DNA of 5,641 nt from Anaerolineaceae bacterium (GTDB lineage: Bacteria; Chloroflexota; Anaerolineae; Anaerolineales; Anaerolineaceae). The position numbers and the translations under genes are program-made. Location of the stretch: NCBI GenBank assembly GCA_003158355.1, contig PMIV01000063.1, positions 16,262 to 21,902 of the forward strand, written 5' to 3'. This document shows positions 1-5,641 of this stretch, piece after piece; position 1 is the stretch's first letter; the number at the start of each line of letters is the position of its first letter. The notes under the pieces were generated by a model. The model made no database searches, was not told the origin of the DNA, and saw only the letters and a program-made list of their open reading frames with translations.

Positions 1-122
1 GTGGCCGCTGCTGTTGTTGCTGCAGCAGTTGCGGTAGCAGCTTGCCCACCACATGCAGAAAGCAGCATTGAGGTTAAAAGCAACAGGCTTACCAAAGTTA
101 AAGACAATTTATTCTTACTCAT
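1..122 (-). CDS. Lipoprotein N-terminus, probable sugar ABC transporter substrate-binding protein (partial)
   Basis: Only the first 40 codons are inside the window; the gene continues past the left edge. Reading leftwards from ATG at 122-120, the product begins MSKNKLSLTLVSLLLLTSML and continues LSACGG. This is a type II signal peptide: Lys-containing n-region (residues 1-5), hydrophobic core (about 6-20) and lipobox L-S-A-C, with Cys24 as the lipidated residue. An Ala/Thr-rich low-complexity tether follows (about residues 27-40), typical of surface lipoproteins in Gram-positive-like and Chloroflexota bacteria. The start is fixed by a strong GGAGG 7 nt upstream. The ligand-binding domain is not visible, so the substrate-binding role is inferred from context: a LacI-family sugar repressor lies directly upstream on the same strand, and a LacI-type operator sits in this gene's own promoter. 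Another lipoprotein type remains possible. Lipoprotein call strong; transporter role moderate. Confidence 0.75.
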   Translation of the reverse strand, partial: MSKNKLSLTLVSLLLLTSMLLSACGGQAATATAAATTAAA

Positions 123-129
123 TTCTCAT

Positions 130-134
130 CCTCC
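130..134 (-). promoter_or_regulatory. Shine-Dalgarno of the lipoprotein gene
   Basis: GGAGG on the minus strand, 7 nt before ATG at 122. It decides the start: a second ATG lies directly behind the SD (129-127) but is too close to it and reads only four codons before a stop. Confidence 0.8.
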
Positions 135-249
135 AGAATTTTTCTTGTTCTTGATCAAAGTAAATACAGGGAATCTACATCGAAATGATCAGCAATAGGC
201 GCCTCCTGTTCATAAGCAAAAAGGTTAAACCTACTATGGAACTATTATC

Positions 250-265
250 ATGAAAGTACTTTCAT
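250..265. promoter_or_regulatory. LacI-type operator, perfect 16-bp palindrome
   Basis: ATGAAAGTACTTTCAT is its own reverse complement. The inner 14 bp fit the GalR/CcpA-style consensus TGNAANCGNTTNCA at every specified position except the centre, where TA replaces CG. It begins directly after the predicted -10 of the lipoprotein promoter and covers the predicted start site, the classical place for a repressor. A 12/14 copy lies at the same relative place in the repressor's own promoter, which makes the adjacent LacI protein the obvious candidate ligand. Confidence 0.7.
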
Positions 266-294
266 ATATTACGACGATTTAACACGATAGTCAA
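266..294 (-). promoter_or_regulatory. Predicted sigma-70 promoter of the lipoprotein/ABC transporter operon
   Basis: On the minus strand a -35 TTGACT (294-289, 5/6 match) is separated by exactly 17 bp from a -10 TAATAT (271-266, 4/6). Transcription would start near 258-259, giving a leader of about 135 nt before the lipoprotein start. The position just downstream of the repressor stop gives the transporter a promoter separate from the repressor gene. The call is strengthened by the perfect palindrome immediately after the -10. Confidence 0.5.
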
Positions 295-304
295 TACCCA
301 ACTA

Positions 305-1312
305 TTAGGCAGTTTGTCTTTCGATGATATTCAGTGGAATTTGGACGTGTCGAGGTAACGATGAAGCATAACCGACCTGCGCCAATAAAATTTCGACTGC
401 CAGCCGGCCAGATTCATCCAAATGCTGACCAATTGTGGTTAGTTCAGCATACTCAGCCATATCGAGGTCATCAAAACCAATCACAGCCAATTGTTCAGGA
501 ACACGTACGTTCAAATGGTGGGCTGCTTTAAGTACACCCAACGCCTGGAAATCTGTGGCCGCGAAAATTGCGGTCGGGGGTTCGGGCAAGCTCAGTAATT
601 CTCTGGCGACTTGACGAGTTTGTTCCTGCGAATATGGGGCAAGCCGAACAAGCACATCAGGCAGATCAATGCCAGCTTCTTTCAGTGCTTGACGGAAACC
701 CACCAGACGCTGGCTGACCGGGTGAATTGAATATTCCGGTAAATCTGTATCACCCAGAAAAGCCACATGGCGGTGGCCTTTGCGGATCAGGTAGGCAGCA
801 GCCATACGCCCGCCTTCTATATTGTCAATCTCAACGCAATTCAGATTAGGATGCGGATACTCGATCAATACAGTGGGCAAATCATGGTCAACTAACCGGT
901 TTGCCTCTTCATCATCGATCTGCAAAGATAAAACAATCAGCCCATCCAGATTGCCGGTAAGGGGAAGTGTGGAAAGATACCGATGCAATTGATCGGTAGA
1001 CTCAACCGTGTAAATAACCAGCTCAAAGTTTTTAGGGGAGAGAGCACCGGCAATGCCACGCAGACGTTGGATGAACGAAGGAGCCGTAAAAAACGGGGTG
1101 ATGACACCAATACGTCCATTCCTTTGCATGGCTCTGGCACGGGCTTCAGCTTTGGGTACAAAACCCAGGGCATCTACAGAAGCCAGGATTCGTTTTCGTG
1201 TCTCGGAATTAACTTTATCTGAATCGTTCAACATGCGCGAAACGGTGGTAATGCTTACCCCGGCAAGTTTGGCGACATCATAAATAGTAGGGGTTTTTTT
1301 GGTTTTTTCCAT
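305..1312 (-). CDS. LacI/GalR-family transcriptional repressor
   Basis: 335 residues, the normal length for the family. The N-terminal helix-turn-helix spans about residues 9-30 (TIYDVAKLAGVSITTVSRML), followed by the hinge (about 50-62) and a periplasmic-binding-protein-like effector domain from about 67 to 332. Recognisable effector-domain landmarks are RIGVITPFF (67-75), NLDGLIVLS (121-129), GHRHVAFLGD (179-188), a QRLVGFRQAL segment (201-210), TAIFAATDFQALGVL (247-261) and LAVIGFDDLDMAEY (275-288). The start is the only one that keeps the whole HTH; its Shine-Dalgarno is weak (AGG 10 nt upstream). The hinge is unusual: 'PKAEARARAM' puts Lys where LacI has Asn50 and Arg where it has the DNA-intercalating Leu56. 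By context it probably represses the downstream transporter and itself through two similar operators, and would be released by a sugar. The effector cannot be read from sequence. Confidence 0.95.
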   Translation of the reverse strand: MEKTKKTPTIYDVAKLAGVSITTVSRMLNDSDKVNSETRKRILASVDALGFVPKAEARARAMQRNGRIGVITPFFTAPSFIQRLRGIAGALSPKNFELVIYTVESTDQLHRYLSTLPLTGNLDGLIVLSLQIDDEEANRLVDHDLPTVLIEYPHPNLNCVEIDNIEGGRMAAAYLIRKGHRHVAFLGDTDLPEYSIHPVSQRLVGFRQALKEAGIDLPDVLVRLAPYSQEQTRQVARELLSLPEPPTAIFAATDFQALGVLKAAHHLNVRVPEQLAVIGFDDLDMAEYAELTTIGQHLDESGRLAVEILLAQVGYASSLPRHVQIPLNIIERQTA

Positions 1313-1334
1313 AACGATAATACCTGATAGAAGA

Positions 1335-1348
1335 TGAAAGCAGTTTCA
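1335..1348. promoter_or_regulatory. Second LacI-type operator, at the repressor's own promoter
   Basis: TGAAAGCAGTTTCA on the plus strand has 5-bp inverted arms TGAAA/TTTCA. It matches the operator at 251-264 at 12 of 14 positions; both differences are in the centre. It starts at the downstream edge of the predicted -10 of the repressor gene (1353-1348), the same arrangement as at the lipoprotein promoter. This indicates autoregulation. It is flanked by a further 6-bp inverted pair, TGATAG (1325-1330) and CTATCA (1351-1356). Confidence 0.6.
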
Positions 1349-1376
1349 GTCTATCATCTGATATGTGTGCTGTCAA
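1348..1376 (-). promoter_or_regulatory. Predicted sigma-70 promoter of the LacI-family gene
   Basis: Minus strand: a consensus -35 TTGACA (1376-1371), a 17-bp spacer and -10 TAGACT (1353-1348, 4/6). Transcription would start around 1341, about 28 nt before the ATG at 1312. The -35 is embedded in a GTCAAC/GTTGAC palindrome, and the predicted start site in a TGAAA/TTTCA palindrome, so two factors could act here. Confidence 0.5.
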
Positions 1377-1397
1377 CTCATGTTGACACATGTTGAC
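1371..1397. repeat. Three GTTGAC half-sites at 10-bp spacing (possible operator)
   Basis: GTCAAC at 1372-1377 is followed by GTTGAC at 1382-1387 and again at 1392-1397, so one inverted and two direct copies recur every 10 bp, about one helical turn. The first two form the palindrome TGTCAACTCATGTTGACA (1371-1388), and CATGTTGAC is a direct repeat at 1379-1387 and 1389-1397. The first half-site is also the TTGACA -35 of the repressor promoter. Such phasing suits cooperative protein binding, but part of the pattern may simply reflect -35 sequences. Confidence 0.4.
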
Positions 1398-1985
1398 TTC
1401 TTTCTTGTGAATGCCGTGGTCCGTTATAACCTTGAAACTGCACAAGGTGAATTAAGCAACCCAATCACCCTCAAGCAGGCAACGGCTGCATCGTTCAGAA
1501 ACAGAAGTGGTTCTCCAGAAATGCTGCGAAAATAAAGTGAGCCCTTCCGGTCTTGTAGTTGTCACAGAGTCAAACTTTTAGGCTGCCATTCCAATAAGTA
1601 AATTAGAAAGAAAATATGGCCAACCGGACTTAAGCGATTTTTATAGTCTCTTAGCATCCTTAGGTATCATTCTGATAAGCTTAGCATTATGTTAATCCTT
1701 CGTCCTTTTTGCACGAAACATTTGGCATCCCAATAACAATGCATGAAATAAATTAATTTCCTTCCCCCATGTCTAAACACTAATCGAGATTCCGATGGGT
1801 GATGTCGAATAACTAATCCTGCCATTACAATATCCAAAAAAAAGATCAGGTAAGCAATAAACGGAAGGCGCCCAAAAAATAGTTATTTCCCCTATATTAC
1901 AAATTCGAGAATACAGAAATATGTCCCTTTTATTCCAGATAGTGATTTAAACTAATAGAGAAGAATTTAAATTTCTGGAGAGTCA
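1398..1985. other. Intergenic stretch without a convincing gene
   Basis: This lies between the divergently transcribed repressor and sigma operon. Its left third (to about 1560) has moderate GC and carries one unsupported 51-codon plus-strand ORF (1380-1535). The rest is AT-rich with frequent stops in all frames. Minor repeats are seen: CTTAGCAT at 1650-1657 and 1680-1687, a CAT(T/C)CCAATAA motif near 1587 and 1727, and the palindrome AATTTAAATT just before the sigma gene. A TATATT at 1893-1898 could be a -10, but no good -35 lies upstream, so the operon promoter is not located. No tRNA, riboswitch or clear terminator was recognised. Confidence 0.6.
1977..1980 (+). promoter_or_regulatory. Shine-Dalgarno of the ECF sigma gene
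   Basis: GGAG lies 5 nt before ATG 1986. An in-frame TAA lies only a few codons upstream and no other start codon occurs before the conserved region, so this fixes the start. Confidence 0.7.
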
Positions 1986-2558
1986 ATGCTTGCATTATCT
2001 ATTTTAGCGATTCCAAATGACAACCATTCTGATGAAGATGCAAGTCTGATTTCAGATGCGCAAAAAGATCCGGCAGCTTTCAGAGCCATTTACGAACGCT
2101 GGGCGGTACCAGTTTATCAGTACTTCTTTTATCGCACCGGGAACATTGCCGATGCTGAAGATTTGACTTCCCAACTCTTTCTCAGTGTTTACCAATCTCT
2201 CCCCCGCTACCAGCACAGGGGTCATTTCGCCGCCTGGTTATTCACGATTGCCCGCAATCTGGTTCGGAAGGACTATCGCAAGCAAAACCGCGAGGATTCC
2301 CTGGAGACAGTGCAGCCATTGACTTCCACGTCAGACCCACCCGAAGAATATGCTCTGGCAGAGGAAATCGAACATCTCAAACGATTGGTTCAATCCTTGT
2401 CCAAAGAGGAGAGAGAATTGATTCGATTGCGTTATGCAGCCGGTTTGAGTTTTGCTGATATTGCAATTGTTCTTCATAAACGTGAGGATGCTGTCAAGAA
2501 ATCTCTTTATCGGCTGCAGGCTCAGTTGCAAAACCTGATGGAGCAAAATAATGACTAA
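1986..2558 (+). CDS. ECF-type RNA polymerase sigma factor (sigma-70 family)
   Basis: 190 residues, the usual size for an extracytoplasmic-function sigma factor with only regions 2 and 4. Region 2 covers about residues 28-102: DPAAFRAIYERW (28-39), the core-polymerase-binding stretch DAEDLTSQLF (56-65), and FAAWLFTIARNLVRKDYRKQ (81-100), which should contact and melt the -10. A short acidic linker follows (about 103-130). Region 4 covers about 132-186: LSKEERELIRLRYAAGLSF (138-156), then the helix-turn-helix DIAIVLHKREDAVKKSLYRL (158-177), which reads the -35. The first 16 residues (MLALSILAIPNDNHSD) are a mildly hydrophobic extension without an alternative start. The stop overlaps the next gene by 8 nt, so the two are surely co-transcribed and probably translationally coupled; that gene looks like its anti-sigma factor. 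The target promoter motif is unknown. Confidence 0.95.
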   Translation: MLALSILAIPNDNHSDEDASLISDAQKDPAAFRAIYERWAVPVYQYFFYRTGNIADAEDLTSQLFLSVYQSLPRYQHRGHFAAWLFTIARNLVRKDYRKQNREDSLETVQPLTSTSDPPEEYALAEEIEHLKRLVQSLSKEERELIRLRYAAGLSFADIAIVLHKREDAVKKSLYRLQAQLQNLMEQNND

Positions 2559-4869
2559 ATCGTCTTCCCCCTTAACGATTGAAGAGAAACTCATTCTGGC
2601 CAACCGTATGCTGCCCCGGGCTGAGTATTTGTCCGGTTTGCAATCCTTGATGTTGAAACAATCTCAGACCAGGGTTTCTTTTACCGAAAAGATTAATTCA
2701 ACCTTTAGAAGGCCAGCCTGGTTGATTACTCTGGTAATCTTGGTCTTGATATTCATTGGTACGCTGGCAATTGGCCCGCAGCGTGTTTACGCAGAGGTGG
2801 CCAAATTATTGGGCTATATTCCTGGGGTGGGTATTGTGGATGAAAATAGTTCCATCCGTGTTCTGGCTAAGCCGGTGAGCATGACCCGCGACGGCATCAC
2901 TTTGACTGTCACCGAAGCCACCCTCATGAATGAAAAAACAGTCCTCAGTTATCAAATTGAAAATGTACCAAATTCCGCACTGTCTCACGATGAAAATGTA
3001 TTCGGCTGCGGAAAACTGGGTTATCTGGTGCTATCCGATGGGCTCATCTTGGGTCCCCTCGGTGCCTCAGGTGAATACTATCAGAACGAAATTTTTTCAC
3101 CGATCGCATTAGATATCCAAGAAGCCACGTTCAAATTAGGCTGCCTGCAAGGTACTTTACCCGGTAAAGCTCCAGAAAACTGGGAACTTCCGCTGCAATT
3201 TGTCCCTGCCCCGGCCGATATGAGGATCGAACCGATCATTTCCATCCCAACCTCCACGCTTCCTGCCACAGGAGCGACGACGCAAGCAGCATCTGCCAGC
3301 GAAAATCTTTATGGGATCAAGTTGGTGCTAGATCAGGCACTTCCTTTGGGAGATGGCTATTATTTGATCGGGCACAGCGAGTGGACAGATCAGCATCTGA
3401 TCTCTGTGGGGCCGGCTGGCTGGGCCATGAAAGCTTTTGATTCTTCGGGAAAAGAATACCCAATCGAGCCAGCAGATTGGGGGAACGCCGGCCTGGTGCC
3501 ACAGGCAAATAAATGGATCTACCACCTCTACGGTAAGGCCTTTAATGGATCATTGACGCTTCACATTGGGCAGGTCGAGGCGGGATTTAAGCAAACCATC
3601 CAATTCAGTCTCGACCCCCGTTTTTATGGTTTTGATGGGACAAGTTCACAACTGGGAGAAACCGTCAAAATCAACCCAGTCGTCATCCATGGGTTGGGAT
3701 TGGATGCCAAGGTCGTGCAGCTTAAGTATATGAAACAAGGGGATGAAAAGGGATTCGAACTGGGAATCAAAGCTAATCCGCGGTTGAATTCTCTCCCCTT
3801 AAACCTGCAGAGCCCGGTGAGCGGCGGCCAAGGCGGCAGTGGCGGAGGATCCAATTATGATGAAACTTCCGGCCTGATCTTTACCTATATTTTAAGTGAT
3901 GGGCGGATGTCCTTTCCACTAATACTCAACACTCAGGGAGTTGTACTTAATGGAAAATGGGAGATAAGTTGGGCTCCGCCTGCGGCCGCAGCCGGAGTGA
4001 CGCCAGCACCCATGTTACAGGCCTGCCTGACGCTGGACAAATGGCAGCAGGCACTCAAACAGCCAGCAAACCTTCCGCAAGGATTCCCCGATCAGGTACT
4101 CATTTATCGGGAAGCCTTAGCCCCGGCTCCAACTCTGTTTTTGGTGACTCTAGATGGTAACACCGAAAAAGAGCTGGTAAACGGGACCGGCTCGCTAAAT
4201 AGTGAAGGTTCGAAACTCGTTTACGTGGAGGGATCCGGCGCTATTCAACTGTTGGACCTCAAAACCGGGAAGAGTATCCCCCTTACCACAGGTTCGCAGG
4301 ATACCCTGCCAATATGGTCACCCGACGGTAAATCTATCGCTTTCGTTCGGGGTATGGGCCAACAGATTTTTGTCATGAATGCAGATGGCAATAGTCCAAA
4401 GGCAATCACCCTACCCAAGAATTCTCCCGTTTTCCCCGCCTGGACGCCTGACAATCAAATCGTGTACTGGAGCAAAACCTCGAGCGGCGGCAGCCAACTC
4501 CATCATGTAAACCCGGTAAATGGTAACAGCCAGGATTTATTTACAATAAATACGACGGCAAATAACGCCGTTGTATCCCCGGACGGTCAGTGGATCGCCT
4601 ATACTGCGAGAGTAACCGGGCGGATGGCCAATGGAGTTTACCTTTCTCACCTCGATGGCAGCCAGACGCGGCTGCTGGTACAACTGGATTATTGGCCAAT
4701 TGTCGACAGCCCCAGTTGGAGCCCGGACGGGAAATGGCTGGCTTTTTCGGCTCTGGATACAGATCTGTTTATAGCGACCTCAACAGCCGGTCTGGTGAAT
4801 GTGGATGACTGCCAGGTGATCGCACTTCCGCAAATAAATGGAACCATTCAGTCGTGGGTTGGCCAGTAG
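2551..4869 (+). CDS. Putative membrane anti-sigma factor/sensor with extracytoplasmic beta domains and C-terminal PD40 propeller
   Basis: 772 residues. The start ATG lies inside the sigma gene's last codons, with GGAG 7 nt upstream (2540-2543). Residues 1-55 are a short, probably cytoplasmic segment with an anti-sigma-like 'MLPRAEYLSGLQSLML' stretch (20-35). Residues about 56-75 are one transmembrane helix (AWLITLVILVLIFIGTLAIG), preceded by Arg-Arg, so the rest should be outside. Residues about 95-225 resemble the beta-rich domain seen in DUF4179-like sigma-partner proteins (RDGITLTVTEATLMNEKTVL, 113-132), with Cys153 and Cys198 as a possible disulfide. A second beta-rich part covers about 250-475, with a Gly/Ser loop at 425-434. 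Residues about 513-765 form about six WD40-like/TolB repeats, marked by WSPDGKSIAF (589-598), WTPDNQIVYW (631-640), VSPDGQWIAY (675-684) and WSPDGKWLAF (723-732). No zinc-type HxxxCxxC motif is present in the N-terminus. Anti-sigma function is inferred from overlap and topology, not from a known sigma-binding domain. Confidence 0.75.
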   Translation: MTKSSSPLTIEEKLILANRMLPRAEYLSGLQSLMLKQSQTRVSFTEKINSTFRRPAWLITLVILVLIFIGTLAIGPQRVYAEVAKLLGYIPGVGIVDENSSIRVLAKPVSMTRDGITLTVTEATLMNEKTVLSYQIENVPNSALSHDENVFGCGKLGYLVLSDGLILGPLGASGEYYQNEIFSPIALDIQEATFKLGCLQGTLPGKAPENWELPLQFVPAPADMRIEPIISIPTSTLPATGATTQAASASENLYGIKLVLDQALPLGDGYYLIGHSEWTDQHLISVGPAGWAMKAFDSSGKEYPIEPADWGNAGLVPQANKWIYHLYGKAFNGSLTLHIGQVEAGFKQTIQFSLDPRFYGFDGTSSQLGETVKINPVVIHGLGLDAKVVQLKYMKQGDEKGFELGIKANPRLNSLPLNLQSPVSGGQGGSGGGSNYDETSGLIFTYILSDGRMSFPLILNTQGVVLNGKWEISWAPPAAAAGVTPAPMLQACLTLDKWQQALKQPANLPQGFPDQVLIYREALAPAPTLFLVTLDGNTEKELVNGTGSLNSEGSKLVYVEGSGAIQLLDLKTGKSIPLTTGSQDTLPIWSPDGKSIAFVRGMGQQIFVMNADGNSPKAITLPKNSPVFPAWTPDNQIVYWSKTSSGGSQLHHVNPVNGNSQDLFTINTTANNAVVSPDGQWIAYTARVTGRMANGVYLSHLDGSQTRLLVQLDYWPIVDSPSWSPDGKWLAFSALDTDLFIATSTAGLVNVDDCQVIALPQINGTIQSWVGQ

Positions 4870-4891
4870 AGAAAAAGACAGGACGTGACAA

Positions 4892-5641
4892 ATGAAGCTT
4901 AAATTTTCGGTAAAACGGTTAGTCATTCCGCTCATTCTGGCGGCGTTGCTGGCTGCCTTGATATTTTTGACCACTCGTCCGGCAGCAATGGGGAAGCCTG
5001 ACCAGCCTGATGCAGCCGAACCCATGACCACGCCAACGTTATCGGCTGGAGTTGGAATAAAAACCGACATTCCTGCCTTTGAGGGAGAGTTGATGATCGT
5101 CTCGTCTGATCACCGCCAGGTGATTCTGGCTTCGGCAGCCGGAAATAGGCAGATCCAAATTTCCGAGGATGAAGCCAGCACTCCTGCGCTTTCCCATGAC
5201 GGGCGAAAGATTGCCTATATTTCACCCATGGGAGTGCTGCAAGTGTATGATTTGACCACACAAAAAACCAGTCCGGTGCCAGATATCGTCGCCGGTGCGG
5301 CGAGCCAGATGCAGTGGTCTGCGGATGATCAGCGCCTTGCCTATGGCTGTTTTTCTACGGAAACCCATGCAGAAGAAGTGTGCATTTACGATTTCGCGAC
5401 AGGTACTTCTGAGGTTTACACCAACACTCTGGAATTGATGGGTGTGACGTCAGTGGAATTGTATGACGGAATTACTTTGGGGGGCTGGAGTGCGGACGGC
5501 AAGAAAATGGTGCTGTTACTGACTATTGATCCAACCCCCGGCCTGGAATATAAACATTATGCATTGGGAACGATTTTGATCCTAGATTTAGAAACGAAAG
5601 AGGTAAAAACGGTTTTTACGGAAGAAAAGGGTGCAGAGAGG
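4892..5641 (+). CDS. Membrane-anchored or secreted PD40/TolB-like propeller protein (partial, 3' end outside window)
   Basis: An open frame of 250 codons runs from ATG 4892 to the right edge without a stop. It starts 22 nt after the preceding stop, with AGGA (4880-4883) 8 nt upstream, so it belongs to the sigma operon. The product begins MKLKFSVKRL, then a hydrophobic segment (about residues 11-27), giving an uncleaved anchor or a signal peptide. A Pro/Thr-rich linker (about 30-60) follows, then WD40-like repeats: about 65-90, 96-128 (ALSHDGRKIAYIS, 99-111; LQVYDL, 116-121), 137-178 (WSADDQRLAYGC, 142-153; VCIYDF, 163-168) and 195-243 (GWSADGKKMVLLL, 198-210; TILILDLE, 227-234). The repeats are of the same kind as the propeller of the preceding anti-sigma candidate, which suggests shared descent or a partner role in the same extracytoplasmic sensing system. 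No catalytic residues are apparent, and a further C-terminal domain cannot be excluded. Confidence 0.85.
   Translation, partial: MKLKFSVKRLVIPLILAALLAALIFLTTRPAAMGKPDQPDAAEPMTTPTLSAGVGIKTDIPAFEGELMIVSSDHRQVILASAAGNRQIQISEDEASTPALSHDGRKIAYISPMGVLQVYDLTTQKTSPVPDIVAGAASQMQWSADDQRLAYGCFSTETHAEEVCIYDFATGTSEVYTNTLELMGVTSVELYDGITLGGWSADGKKMVLLLTIDPTPGLEYKHYALGTILILDLETKEVKTVFTEEKGAER

Noticed and set aside
1..198. 65-codon plus-strand ORF starting GTG at base 1
   Set aside because: It is the antisense of a lipoprotein signal peptide and its Ala/Thr linker, which has a proper SD and lipobox on the minus strand. The Ala-rich start is a shadow effect.
175..213. Minus-strand 12-residue leader peptide ORF (MNRRRLLLIISM) in the 5' leader of the lipoprotein gene
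   Set aside because: No Shine-Dalgarno before its ATG and no attenuator-like hairpin after it; short ORFs of this size arise by chance.
216..232. AGGTTTAACCT followed by TTTTT on the minus strand, possible terminator
   Set aside because: The stem would be only 4 bp with a 3-nt loop, it is AT-rich, and it lies inside the predicted leader of the lipoprotein transcript; too weak to call.
1620..1650. CCAACCGG...ATAGTC as an ECF-type promoter (AAC/GTC pattern) for sigma autoregulation
   Set aside because: Spacing is longer than usual, the -35 lacks the GGAAC context, and it lies over 300 nt from the sigma gene.
1845..1880. A-runs at 1837-1844 and 1874-1879 as minus-strand terminators
   Set aside because: No GC-rich stem precedes the T-runs when read on the minus strand, and no gene ends there.
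4780..5261. Two minus-strand ORFs of 96 and 109 codons across the end of the anti-sigma candidate and the start of the next gene
   Set aside because: They lie antisense to a clear signal segment and PD40 repeats, overlap each other and have no recognisable domain or SD.

Overview
The window reads as a chromosomal segment of a free-living bacterium, most likely a member of the Chloroflexota (Anaerolineae-like). That placement is an inference. It rests on an Ala/Thr-rich lipoprotein tether after a GG-following lipobox, a LacI regulator with a 'PKAEARARAM' hinge, and an ECF sigma factor overlapping an anti-sigma-like membrane protein that carries a WD40-like (TolB-type) propeller. No sequence search was possible. 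No RNA gene, CRISPR array, insertion sequence or phage gene was seen.

Left part, minus strand (1-1400): a sugar-uptake control module. A LacI-family repressor (305-1312) is followed downstream by the first 40 codons of a lipoprotein (1-122), probably the substrate-binding protein of a sugar ABC transporter whose remainder lies beyond the left edge. Each gene has a plausible sigma-70 promoter. In both promoters a near-identical 14-bp palindrome (TGAAAGTACTTTCA at 251-264; TGAAAGCAGTTTCA at 1335-1348) lies directly after the -10 box, over the predicted transcription start. This suggests that the repressor controls both itself and the transporter. A second motif, three GTTGAC/GTCAAC half-sites spaced 10 bp apart, covers the -35 of the repressor promoter.

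Middle (1400-1985): an AT-rich divergent intergenic stretch with no convincing gene. It carries only short ORFs and repeats of uncertain meaning, then a clear Shine-Dalgarno for the next gene.

Right part, plus strand (1986-5641): a three-gene operon. An ECF sigma factor (1986-2558) overlaps by 8 nt a 772-residue membrane protein (2551-4869). That protein has a short cytoplasmic N-terminus, one transmembrane helix, extracytoplasmic beta-rich domains and a C-terminal six-blade-like PD40 propeller; the arrangement suggests a membrane anti-sigma factor/sensor. After 22 nt comes a second membrane-anchored or secreted PD40 propeller protein (4892 to the right edge, still open). The likely logic is that the external part senses something at the cell surface and the N-terminus holds or releases the sigma factor. 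The signal and the regulon cannot be read from this window.
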